A stretch of 43,957 bases of DNA, from assembly GCA_937766455.1 (NCBI GenBank), contig CALLXD010000055.1:1-43957 (forward strand). Direction: 5' to 3'. Each line of letters opens with the position of its first letter. The first letter of the stretch is position 1. Made by a program: the position numbers and the translations under genes. This DNA is from Vicinamibacterales bacterium. Its GTDB lineage: Bacteria; Acidobacteriota; Vicinamibacteria; Vicinamibacterales; UBA8438. The notes beneath the pieces were generated by a model, which searched no databases, was not told the origin of the DNA, and worked only from the letters and a program-made list of their open reading frames with translations. This document shows, piece by piece, positions 19,319 through 27,507 of the stretch.

Positions 19319-21760
19319 GTGGCTGATTACAAACTGCTCGGAAAGAACTACCAACTCCCGGATCTGTACGCGAAGGTCACGGGACGCTCCAAGTATGCGG
19401 AAGACCATCGTGCTGAGGGCATGGTGTTCGCCAAATTGCTGGTGAGCCCGATGCCACACGCGCGGGTCGTCTCCATAGACACGAGCGCGGCTGAACGGCT
19501 TCCTGGCGTCGAAGGCATCCTCTTGCCGTCCGACTTGCCAGAGGAAGCGGAAGCGCCGAACGAGTCGGCGTTGACGATGGAGCCGAAGTATGAGGGCGAG
19601 CCGATTCTCGCCGTCGCGGCGGTCACCGAGCAGATTGCTGCTGACGCCATCGAGCTCATCAATATCCAGTTCGAGCCGCTACCGTTTGTGCTCGACCCGC
19701 TGGACAGCCTCAAGCCGGGTGGCCCGAATGGTCGCCTCGACGGGAACACGTCCCTCGGTCGTGAGCTTGGCGAGATCAAGTGGACCGAAGCGGACATGGC
19801 CGGTCTGTCGCCTGGCGAAATCCCGATGGACGGCGCGACCGCTGCTGAGTGGGCCTACGGCGACCTTGAGGCTGGCTTCGCCGACGCGGACGTCATCATC
19901 GAGGAGCACTCCTACAACCAGTCAACGTCGCACCAGCCCCTGGAGAGCCGGACGACGATGGCCTACTGGGAGGGCGGCAAGCTCTACATCTATCCGTCGG
20001 TGCAGAGCACCGCGCGCAGCGTGGGACCAATGGCACGCTGGGCCGGCATCGAGCCGTCGAATGTGGTGCTCATCAACGAGTTCACCGGCGGCGGGTTCGG
20101 CGGCAAGATCAGCGGGTATGTGCACGCGCAAATCCCCATTCTGCTGTCGAAGAATATTGGAAAACCGGTAATGATGCGCATCTCCAGACGTGAGGAGAAC
20201 GCCATCGGCCGGGCCCGTCCTGGTGTGCAGGCTCGGATCAAGCTGGGCATGCGGAGCGACGGAAAAATCACCGCGTTGGACATTCACTGCGTCGGCGACC
20301 AGGGGCCCTACGGGCGGTCCGGTGACGCGATGAACGTGGCCGGCATCGGGTCCTTGTGCTACCAGCCGGACGCGGTGCGCACGCGCGGCACAAACGTCTT
20401 CACGAACACGCCACCTCGGGGGCCACAGCGGGGGCCGGGCGGCGTGCAATCGATGACGATGCTTGAGCCGATGATTCAGCGGGCGGCCAAGCAGCTTGGC
20501 CTCGATCAGGTCGACGTGCGCAGGCTCAACGCGCCAGAGGGACAGGCCAAGTTCGGTGCTCCCGGACGAGACGGAGAGCAAGGCCACGTGTCGAGTGCAT
20601 TCGCCAAGGAGGCGATCGACAAGGGCGCCGAGCTGTTCAACTGGACCGAGCGGAAGGCCATCAGCGGGCGTCGGAACGGCTCCAAGGTCACCGGCATTGG
20701 CACGTGTCTCAGCGCCTACGCCGCCGGTGCATCCGGTGTTGACGGCCTGTTCGTCATCCGGCCCGACGGTCGCATGTATATCCAGTCCGGTATCGGCAAC
20801 CTCGGCACCGGGTCGACCTTCGACATGATGCGCGCGGCGGCCGAGGGGATGGACATGCCGTGGGAGAAGTGCGAAGTTGCCTGGGGCAACAGCGCGCTGC
20901 ACCTGCCCTGGAGTTGTTCGCAGGGCGGCAGTTCCACGACCCACGCCCACACACGTGCAAACTGGGCGGCGGTCGAGGATGCCACTCGCAAAATGAAGGC
21001 CATTGCGGCGCAGGATCTTGGCGGGTCTGCCGACAGCTACGAAGTCAGTGGCGAACGGGTGCACCGCCGGGGCAATCGGTCGCAGGGACTGAGCTTTGCG
21101 CAGGTCGCGCAGCGTGCGGTTGACCTGGGTGGCGAGTTCGACGGTCACGAGTTGCCAGAAGACATCAACGGTATGACCACGGCGTCGGCGACGGCGTTGG
21201 CGGGTCAGGGCCTCATGGGCGTGGCCAAGGACAACTACGAAGAGGGCGGTCGTCGGATGTCGTTCGCGGCCGGCTTCGCCGAGGTCGAGGTTGACATCGA
21301 GACCGGCGACATCAAGGTTAAGGACTACGCGGTTGGCTCCGACGCCGGAACCATCATGCACCCGAAGACCTACTCAGCGCAGTTGTTCGGTGGCGCGATT
21401 CAGGGCTTCTCCGTAGCTCTGAGTTCCAAGTGGGTCTATGACCGCCGCTGGGGTCTGCTCGTTGCGAAACGGTTCTACAACAACCGTCCGCCGGGCATCC
21501 TGGATGTGCCGCACGAGCAGCCGATGAAGTGGGGCAATGCGGATCTGCCAGATCCGTTCAACCCGCTCGGCGCCAAGGGTATCGGCGAGGCAGCGCAGGG
21601 CGCTGGATCCGGTGCCGTTGTGAACGCCATCGCGGATGCGCTTGATTCGCTTGGTGACGGCTTCGGTGACTTCTACCGCTCGCCGGTCACACGAGACATG
21701 ATTCTGACGATGCTCGAGCAGGCACCAACAGGCCACGACCGGCTGATGGCGCACGTTTAA
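19319..21760 (+). CDS. Molybdenum hydroxylase large (Mo-cofactor) subunit
   Basis: GTG 19319 begins one base after the previous stop and gives MADYKLLGKNYQLPDLYAKV, a typical N terminus for this subunit; total 813 residues. The protein has GRSKYAEDHR and HARVVSIDTSAA (a/b hammerhead domain), DPLDS, the cofactor loop FTGGGFGGKISGYVHAQIPI, NTPPRGPQRGPGG, SGIGNLGTGS, and the active-site glutamate region LGAKGIGEAAQGAGSGAVVNA near the C terminus, the counterpart of the catalytic Glu of xanthine oxidase. It has no signal peptide and presumably travels with the Tat-tagged small subunit. The substrate is likely an aldehyde or N-heterocycle. Gene order here (Fe-S, Mo, FAD) differs from paoABC (Fe-S, FAD, Mo). 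Confidence 0.9.
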   Translation: MADYKLLGKNYQLPDLYAKVTGRSKYAEDHRAEGMVFAKLLVSPMPHARVVSIDTSAAERLPGVEGILLPSDLPEEAEAPNESALTMEPKYEGEPILAVAAVTEQIAADAIELINIQFEPLPFVLDPLDSLKPGGPNGRLDGNTSLGRELGEIKWTEADMAGLSPGEIPMDGATAAEWAYGDLEAGFADADVIIEEHSYNQSTSHQPLESRTTMAYWEGGKLYIYPSVQSTARSVGPMARWAGIEPSNVVLINEFTGGGFGGKISGYVHAQIPILLSKNIGKPVMMRISRREENAIGRARPGVQARIKLGMRSDGKITALDIHCVGDQGPYGRSGDAMNVAGIGSLCYQPDAVRTRGTNVFTNTPPRGPQRGPGGVQSMTMLEPMIQRAAKQLGLDQVDVRRLNAPEGQAKFGAPGRDGEQGHVSSAFAKEAIDKGAELFNWTERKAISGRRNGSKVTGIGTCLSAYAAGASGVDGLFVIRPDGRMYIQSGIGNLGTGSTFDMMRAAAEGMDMPWEKCEVAWGNSALHLPWSCSQGGSSTTHAHTRANWAAVEDATRKMKAIAAQDLGGSADSYEVSGERVHRRGNRSQGLSFAQVAQRAVDLGGEFDGHELPEDINGMTTASATALAGQGLMGVAKDNYEEGGRRMSFAAGFAEVEVDIETGDIKVKDYAVGSDAGTIMHPKTYSAQLFGGAIQGFSVALSSKWVYDRRWGLLVAKRFYNNRPPGILDVPHEQPMKWGNADLPDPFNPLGAKGIGEAAQGAGSGAVVNAIADALDSLGDGFGDFYRSPVTRDMILTMLEQAPTGHDRLMAHV

Positions 21761-21775
21761 GGGGAGGCGAGAAAA

Positions 21776-22783
21776 ATGGCCGTAATTCGCGACGTAATAC
21801 CTCAGCTCGAGCTGTTCCAGCCCGGTACCGCGGACGATGCACTGGCGTTGCTGTCAGAGCATGGGTCTGATGCCTGGGTGTTTGCCGGTGGGCTCGACAC
21901 GCTCGACTGGTTCAAAGATCGGGTGAAGCGACCGAAGGTGGTCGTTGACCTGGGTGGCATCGACTCGCTTCGCGAGATTCGTACCACCGCCGATGGCATC
22001 GAGATTGGGGCGATGGCCCGCTTGATTGATGTCGTCAACAACGCGGACATCAAGGCGCAGTTCCCGGCGCTGGCCTTTGCGGCCAAGTCGGCCGCGTCTC
22101 CGCAAATCCGGAACGTTGGGACCATCGGTGGCAACATCGGGCAGGATACCCGGTGCTGGTACTATCGTGATGGCTGGACGTGCTACCGGGCGGGTGGAAA
22201 CATCTGCTACGCAAGCCCTCCGACCGCGATGAACCGAGAGCACTGTATTCTCGGCGCCAGCCGTTGCGTGGCGGTGAATCCGTCCGATACTGCACCGGTG
22301 CTGGTGGCACTGGAGGCGGAAATGGTCATCCGACGTGGCAGCTCCGAACGTGTCATTCCAGCCGACGAGTTCTTCGTCGGCCCGGAGATTGACATCGAGC
22401 GGATGACGGCGCTTGAGCCTGGCGACCTGTTGATGTCGATTCGCATACCGTCCAAGTGGGCCGGCGCGCGCGTCTACTTCGAGAAGGTTAGAGACCGAGA
22501 TAGCTGGGACTTCCCGATCGTCAACGTGGCCACGGCGATCAAGGAGACCGGCGGGTCCATCGAGGACGTGCGGGTCGTGGTCAATGGCGTTGCGCCGACC
22601 CCGGTTCGGCTCACTGCGGTCGAGAGCGCCATCATCGGGGAGTCTCTCAACGAGCAGACCGCCGAGCAGGCGGGTAACGTCTCTATCCAGGGCGTTGCGC
22701 CGCTGACTCACAATGGGTTCAAAGTAAATCTGATGAAGAACCTGGTGAAGCGGTCGATTCGCGACGAACCGATGAACGCATAG
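21776..22783 (+). CDS. Molybdenum hydroxylase FAD subunit with extra 4Fe-4S loop (PaoB/HcrB-like)
   Basis: A 335-residue subunit with the FAD-binding motifs FAGGLDTLDWFKDRV near 37-51 and SAASPQIRNVGTIGGNIGQD near 105-124. Between residues 127 and 164 lies a cysteine-rich loop (C127, C136, C144, C157, C164) absent from ordinary CO dehydrogenase medium subunits. In PaoB of E. coli and the beta subunit of 4-hydroxybenzoyl-CoA reductase a comparable loop binds a [4Fe-4S] cluster. The C-terminal CO_deh_flav_C domain (KVRDRDSWDFPIVNVATAI) is complete. It begins 15 bases after the large subunit with GGGGAGG just upstream. Electrons probably pass from molybdenum through the 2Fe-2S centres to FAD and this cluster, then to an unknown acceptor. 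Confidence 0.9.
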   Translation: MAVIRDVIPQLELFQPGTADDALALLSEHGSDAWVFAGGLDTLDWFKDRVKRPKVVVDLGGIDSLREIRTTADGIEIGAMARLIDVVNNADIKAQFPALAFAAKSAASPQIRNVGTIGGNIGQDTRCWYYRDGWTCYRAGGNICYASPPTAMNREHCILGASRCVAVNPSDTAPVLVALEAEMVIRRGSSERVIPADEFFVGPEIDIERMTALEPGDLLMSIRIPSKWAGARVYFEKVRDRDSWDFPIVNVATAIKETGGSIEDVRVVVNGVAPTPVRLTAVESAIIGESLNEQTAEQAGNVSIQGVAPLTHNGFKVNLMKNLVKRSIRDEPMNA

Positions 22784-22894
22784 GGCTCTAGTCCACGTTC
22801 ATCACAGTAGTGTGGAGGGCCGAGGCGGCGACGTCTCGGCCCTTCGTATGTACGGCCAGATTCCATATCTGCGCCGCGGCAGGGAGCACGACCG

Positions 22895-23422
22895 ATGACA
22901 CGGAACGAGACCGCGACCCGGCAAGAGTCACGCCGCCAGTTTGTCCGGCGGGCGCTGAGCGGTGGGATGGGAGCGACGCTGGCCGTCGCCGGCGGGTCCA
23001 GCGAGCCGGCGGCTCAGCAGGTCGGCCCGATCCGCGCGTTCGACCATGTTGCGATTCCGATGCGCGACACAGAGGCCATGCTTCCGTTTTACCGCGCGCT
23101 TGGATTTATTGTGATGGAGGGCGCCACCACCTGCTCGGTGCACTTCGGAGACAACAAGATCAATCTGCACCGCCCCGAGCACTGGCAGAGCGGAACCTTC
23201 ACGCTGCGGGCCTCAGCCGCCGAGCCGCCGTGTGGCGATTTCTGCTTCGTCTGGGACGACACGCTGGCGGCGCTCCGCACGACCCTGGACGGTGCCGGCG
23301 CCACCGTCATCATCGGGCCGGTGGAGCGGACTGGCGGACGCGACGGTGGTGCGGCGAACGGCACGAGCCACTACACGCGCGACCCGGACGGTAACCTGTT
23401 GGAGTTCATTGTCTATCCTTAA
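22895..23422 (+). CDS. Tat-exported VOC (glyoxalase/bleomycin-resistance fold) protein
   Basis: 175 residues starting at ATG 22895. A twin-arginine leader (SRRQFVRRALSGGMGATLAV, about 12-31) precedes one vicinal-oxygen-chelate domain: FDHVAIPMRDTEAMLPFYRALGF (about 49-71), HFGDNKINLHRP, CGDFCFVWDD, the linker with DGAGATVIIGPVERTG, and the final strand SHYTRDPDGNLLEFIVYP. Candidate metal ligands are His51, one of the His residues of INLHRPEH, and the terminal Glu of LLEFI. VOC proteins are usually cytosolic; export is uncommon and suggests the substrate is in the periplasm. Its location directly downstream of the molybdenum hydroxylase genes may mean it handles a related compound, but no reaction can be assigned. 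Confidence 0.85.
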   Translation: MTRNETATRQESRRQFVRRALSGGMGATLAVAGGSSEPAAQQVGPIRAFDHVAIPMRDTEAMLPFYRALGFIVMEGATTCSVHFGDNKINLHRPEHWQSGTFTLRASAAEPPCGDFCFVWDDTLAALRTTLDGAGATVIIGPVERTGGRDGGAANGTSHYTRDPDGNLLEFIVYP

Positions 23423-23423
23423 G

Positions 23424-23440
23424 TCGGGGCTTCGCCCCGA
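23424..23440 (+). terminator. GC hairpin just after the VOC gene stop
   Basis: TCGGGGC, loop TTC, GCCCCGA forms a perfect seven-pair hairpin starting two bases after the TAA at 23420-23422. A run of only scattered T residues follows (CACTTTCTTCC), so it may be a weak or Rho-assisted terminator or an mRNA-stabilising stem. Confidence 0.45.
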
Positions 23441-23476
23441 ACTCCTGATCACTTTCTTCCAGCGGAGCCCAAGCCG

Positions 23477-23893
23477 ATGACCCGAATGACCGTGTGTGCA
23501 GTCGCGTGTGTATTCCTCCTCGCGACCAGCGGAGCGGCGGCGGGCCAGGGCCCGACGCCTGGACTTGACGACGGAACAGCCCTGCTTGTGGAGTGCGGAT
23601 CCGCGTTAAGGGCCGCCGACGGGGGAGCTGTACTCGAGGAGAATCCCGTGGAGCGCGGCGTGCACATGGGCCAGTGTCTGGGTTTGGTCAGCGCCGTCTG
23701 GCACACACACAAGCTGATGGTCGACGCGTTCGAGAGTCGTCAAGCCTTCTGCCCAACCGCCATCCTCAGTGCGGGACAGATGGCCCGGCTGGTGCACGCC
23801 TATCTCACCGTACACCCGGACGAGCTCGACCGCTGGGACACCCAGTTGATTCTCGAGGCGTACGCGGACGCCTATCCCTGCCGCACGCCGTAG
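23477..23893 (+). CDS. Secreted Rap1a/Tai-like small protein
   Basis: 138 residues from ATG 23477 (ATG 23486 also possible) with a signal peptide ending near GAAAGQ. The mature part keeps the layout of the Rap1a/Tai family: LLVECGSAL, GQCLGLVSAVW, AFCPTAILSAGQMARLVHAYL, TVHPDELDRWDTQLILEAY and a terminal AYPC. The four cysteines would form two disulfides in the periplasm. Founding members are immunity proteins that block peptidoglycan amidase toxins of type VI secretion, but the domain also occurs widely in proteobacterial and other genomes with no toxin nearby, as here. The immunity role is therefore not implied. Confidence 0.7.
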   Translation: MTRMTVCAVACVFLLATSGAAAGQGPTPGLDDGTALLVECGSALRAADGGAVLEENPVERGVHMGQCLGLVSAVWHTHKLMVDAFESRQAFCPTAILSAGQMARLVHAYLTVHPDELDRWDTQLILEAYADAYPCRTP

Positions 23894-23906
23894 CCGGCCG
23901 CGCGGA

Positions 23907-24797
23907 CTACTCGCCGCCCAGCTCGGCGTACACCGCGGTTAGAAAACGCTCCGGGTCTCCCCACTTTTCTCTGTATTCCCGCGTGGGGTCCGCCGCCGCT
24001 ACTTCATCGTAGCTGCGGCCTTGGGCCACCAGCGCCTCCACCCGTTCGGATACCGTGATCACCATGTCGCGGAATTCGATGACGTCGGCCCGGCCCGAGA
24101 CGACCCCATGGCCCGGCAGGATTTTGGTGTCTGGCCCCGCCATTCCCGCGAGAAGGCCCAGCGCCTCGATGGTGCCGTCCAGCGTACCGCCGTTGTTCCG
24201 GTCGATCACCGGAAACGCCACCGTTCGAAACATGTCACCCGTGTGGATGACGTCGGACTCGACAAAGTGAATAATGCTGTCCCCGTCGGTGTGGCCGGCT
24301 GGCATCGGGATGACATGCGCCGGATCGCCGTTGAGATTCAGGGTGATGTCCTCACTGAAGGTCAGGACCGGCAGTGCAGCATCCGGCTGGTTCGCGGCCA
24401 GACGGGCACGGACTCGGTCCTGGGCCACGATGGGCACGCCCATCGCGGCGAAGTTCGCATTCCCGCCGGTGTGGTCTCCATGAACATGGGTGTTGATGAG
24501 GAACCGGATGTTGCCGTTGGAGATGCCCCCGATGGTTTCCCGGATGCGATCAGCCAACGGTCCGTATTGGTCGTCGATCATCACGACACCGTCCTCCCCA
24601 ATCGAGAGCCCGATGTTCCCCCCTCGTCCTTCGAGATAGTGCACCGTGCCGGCCACGTGGTGCGTCGACAGACTAACCGCGTTCCAATCCACCTCGCCCG
24701 GTTGCGCCTCCACGCCTGTTCCGAAGCTCACCACCAATCCGATCATCAACGCGAACCCAACCGAGACCGCCAGCCGGAGTCGAGCATTCGTCCTCAT
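23907..24797 (-). CDS. Secreted MBL-fold metallo-hydrolase
   Basis: 296 residues read leftward from ATG 24797-24795. An N-terminal signal peptide (LAVSVGFALMIGLVVSFGTGVEAQ, about 9-32) precedes a metallo-beta-lactamase fold: GGNIGLSIGEDGVVMIDDQYG, the metal motif NTHVHGDHTGGN, PMPAGHTDGDSIIHF, IHTGDMFRTVAFPV and KILPGHGVVSG. All usual ligands are present. It resembles periplasmic MBL hydrolases related to the quinoprotein relay and SoxH-like groups rather than true antibiotic-resistance enzymes; the substrate is unknown. It is divergent from the second DUF1592 module with about 225 bases between starts, mirroring the divergent gene before module 1. Confidence 0.87.
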   Translation of the reverse strand: MRTNARLRLAVSVGFALMIGLVVSFGTGVEAQPGEVDWNAVSLSTHHVAGTVHYLEGRGGNIGLSIGEDGVVMIDDQYGPLADRIRETIGGISNGNIRFLINTHVHGDHTGGNANFAAMGVPIVAQDRVRARLAANQPDAALPVLTFSEDITLNLNGDPAHVIPMPAGHTDGDSIIHFVESDVIHTGDMFRTVAFPVIDRNNGGTLDGTIEALGLLAGMAGPDTKILPGHGVVSGRADVIEFRDMVITVSERVEALVAQGRSYDEVAAADPTREYREKWGDPERFLTAVYAELGGE

Positions 24798-25022
24798 GTC
24801 GTGCCCCCTGTGTCAAAATGCAGATGTGCCGTAGGTGTTCCGCCAATCATATCGGACGCTTCCTTGCACAACGGGCTGCTAGCCTGGCCTCCAATCCGTA
24901 GCGCATACCATATGGCCCCGTGTCGGCTAAGGCGAGCATTCTTGGTCCATTGGCGGTAGTATCCAAACATCACCACGCAGTCGAATGCTGCCGACTACCG
25001 GGAGTCCTGGTCTGGAGGCCGA

Positions 25023-27485
25023 TTGAGAGCGCCGGTCATCTTGTTGGCGGGAGCGCTGGTCGCAGCGGCGGCCGGGTCGGTATCCGTTCGCGCGGCAGAG
25101 CTCGCCCAACCCCAGGTTGCCGAGGTCGGCTCCGACCAGCGCGCCCTGCTGGATCGCTACTGCGTGACCTGCCACAACCAACGCCAGCAAATCGCGGGCC
25201 TCGCGTTGGACACCGAGGACGTGACGAACGTCTCGGCGCATCCTGCCGTGTGGGAGAAGGTCGTCCGCAAGTTGCGGGCGGGTGCCATGCCGCCGGCCCC
25301 GAGACCGCGTCCCGATGCGCAGAGCTACGAAGACTTCACTGTCTGGCTCGAGACCCAGTTGGACCGCGCGGCACTGGCGCATCCCGACCCCGGCCGTACC
25401 GACACGTTCCACCGACTGAATCGCAGTGAGTATCACAATGTGGTGCGCGACCTGCTGGCACTCGATGTCGACGTACGGGAATTGCTCCCGGCCGATGACG
25501 GGAGCTACGGGTTCGACAACATCGCGGGTGTGCTTGGCATGTCGCCAACCCTGCTGGAGCGCTACCTGTCGGCCGCGAAGAAGATCAGCCGGCTGGCGGT
25601 CGGTCGCCCGGCGCCCTCGGCGACGGCCGAAACGTTTCGGCTGCCGACCGACTTGGCACAGAACGACCACTCTGACGGTCTCCCGTTTGGCACGCGCGGC
25701 GGCACCCGATTCGAGTTTACGTTCCCAGAAGACGCCGAGTACGGCCTTCGCGTGCAGCTCGGCCGAGATGCCGCCGGCACGCTGCGAGTGTTCAATACGC
25801 CGCACCGGCTCGAGGTGAGCCTGGACGGCGAACCGGTTGGCACGTTCGTGGTCGGCGAGGCTCCGCCAGCGGGGGCGGAGCGCAGTAGCCCCGAGTATCA
25901 GGCGTATCTGACGCGCCAGCGCACCATTGACGCCGACTGGGAGGTCCGCATCCCGGTGCGGGCCGGCCCTCACACGGTGCAGGCCACATTCCATCAGAAA
26001 ACGACCGCCTACACGGAAACACTCCGGCGGCCGTTCCTGCGTCCCTATATCAGCATCACCGGAGGCGACACGCGGTATCAGCCCTATGTGGGCAGTGTGA
26101 CGGTCGCCGGGCCGTTCGAAGGGAGTGGCGTTCGTCCCGTCGACGAGACACCCAGCCGGCAACGGGTGTTTTCGTGCCACCCGCTCGCGGCGGCATCCGA
26201 TACCGACACCACCCGTGCGGGTCGCACGCCCGACCAATGCGCTCGGGATATCTTGTCGAGGCTGGCCCGTCGCGCCTATCGCCGGCCCGTCACGGACCGA
26301 GACCTCGAGGTGTTGCTGGCGTTCTATGACGACGGAGAGGCCGACGGTGGTTTCGAAGCGGGTATCGAGCTGGCGTTGCGGCGTCTGTTGGCGAGCCCCG
26401 AGTTCCTGTTTCGGATCGAACGCGATCCCGTGGGTCGCGAACCGGGCACGCCGTATCGGATCAGCGATCTCGAGTTGGCTTCGCGACTGTCGTTCTTCCT
26501 GTGGAGCAGCATTCCCGACGACGAGCTGCTTGACGCGGCCATCGCCGGCACCCTGCACGAGCCGCCGGTGCTTGAGGCCCAGACGCGCCGCCTCCTGGCG
26601 GACAGCCGGGCCGATGCGCTGGTCGAGAACTTTGCTGGCCAGTGGTTGTATCTCCGGAACGTGCCGGCGCTGACCCCCGATGCGGATCTCTTTCCTGACT
26701 TTGGTGAGTCCCTGCGGGTGGCGTTCCAGCGCGAGACCGAGCTGTTCTTCGCGAGCGTGCTGCAGGAAGATCGGGGCGTGCTCGATTTTCTGACCGCCGA
26801 CTACACCTTCGTCAACGAGCGGCTGGCACGACACTACGGGATTCCAAATATCTACGGCAGTCACTTTCGCCGTGTCACGTTGCCTGACACCAATCGGCGT
26901 GGGCTCCTGGGACACGGTAGCATTCTGGCCGCCACGGCGTATCCGAATCGCACCTCACCGGTCCTGCGCGGTAAGTGGGTGCTCGAGAACCTGCTCGGTA
27001 CCCCGCCGCCCCTGCCGCCACCCGACGTGCCGTCGCTCGAAGAGACGACGGAAGACGGGACCGTGCTCTCCATGCGTGAGGCGATGGAGCGGCACCGCGC
27101 AAATCCCGTCTGCGCGAGTTGTCATCGGTTGATGGACCCGCCCGGGTTCGCGCTTGAGCAGTTCGATGCGGTGGGCCGCTATCGGACCCGAAACGAATCG
27201 AACCGGCCGATCGACGCCTCCGGCGTCCTCCCTGACGGGACGGCGTTCGACGGGGCGGCCGGCCTCCGGGCGGCGCTGCTCGGGCGTCCGACGCTGTTTG
27301 TCACGACGTTGACCGAGAAGCTTCTGACGTACGGCCTCGGCCGTGGCGTGGAGTATCACGACGCGCCGGCCATCCGGGCCATCACGCGCGATGCGGCCGC
27401 CGACGACTATCGGTTTTCGTCGCTTATTCTCGGGGTCATCAAGAGTCAACCGTTTCAGATGCGGAGAACTGGCGCCTCCAATTAG
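25023..27485 (+). CDS. DUF1592/DUF1588-type multidomain c-type cytochrome (module 2)
   Basis: 820 residues. I take TTG 25023 as start because CTGGAGG lies about 9 bases upstream and the N terminus is a clean signal peptide (PVILLAGALVAAAAGSVSVRA). It repeats the plan of the module 1 cytochrome: CVTCH at residues 47-51, HRLNRSEYHNVVRDLLAL, DILSRLARRAYRRPVTDRDL, SDLELASRLSFFLWSSIPDD, QRETELFFASVLQEDRG, RRGLLGHGSIL, CASCH at 697-701 followed by MDPPGFALEQFDAVG, and a FSSLILGVIKSQPFQMR tail. The central beta domain differs most from the module 1 protein and carries a longer insert (about 275-350). Two hemes are expected. The pairing with a DUF1552 and an ankyrin gene is the same. Confidence 0.9.
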   Translation: MRAPVILLAGALVAAAAGSVSVRAAELAQPQVAEVGSDQRALLDRYCVTCHNQRQQIAGLALDTEDVTNVSAHPAVWEKVVRKLRAGAMPPAPRPRPDAQSYEDFTVWLETQLDRAALAHPDPGRTDTFHRLNRSEYHNVVRDLLALDVDVRELLPADDGSYGFDNIAGVLGMSPTLLERYLSAAKKISRLAVGRPAPSATAETFRLPTDLAQNDHSDGLPFGTRGGTRFEFTFPEDAEYGLRVQLGRDAAGTLRVFNTPHRLEVSLDGEPVGTFVVGEAPPAGAERSSPEYQAYLTRQRTIDADWEVRIPVRAGPHTVQATFHQKTTAYTETLRRPFLRPYISITGGDTRYQPYVGSVTVAGPFEGSGVRPVDETPSRQRVFSCHPLAAASDTDTTRAGRTPDQCARDILSRLARRAYRRPVTDRDLEVLLAFYDDGEADGGFEAGIELALRRLLASPEFLFRIERDPVGREPGTPYRISDLELASRLSFFLWSSIPDDELLDAAIAGTLHEPPVLEAQTRRLLADSRADALVENFAGQWLYLRNVPALTPDADLFPDFGESLRVAFQRETELFFASVLQEDRGVLDFLTADYTFVNERLARHYGIPNIYGSHFRRVTLPDTNRRGLLGHGSILAATAYPNRTSPVLRGKWVLENLLGTPPPLPPPDVPSLEETTEDGTVLSMREAMERHRANPVCASCHRLMDPPGFALEQFDAVGRYRTRNESNRPIDASGVLPDGTAFDGAAGLRAALLGRPTLFVTTLTEKLLTYGLGRGVEYHDAPAIRAITRDAAADDYRFSSLILGVIKSQPFQMRRTGASN

Positions 27486-27507
27486 GCCTCGGAGGCTGGA
27501 AAACATC

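Noticed and set aside
19922..21361. 479-codon minus-strand open frame over the molybdenum subunit
   Set aside because: Antisense shadow; the plus strand holds the complete catalytic motifs.
24927..26915. 662-codon minus-strand open frame over the module 2 cytochrome
   Set aside because: Antisense shadow; the plus strand has both CxxCH sites and all family blocks.
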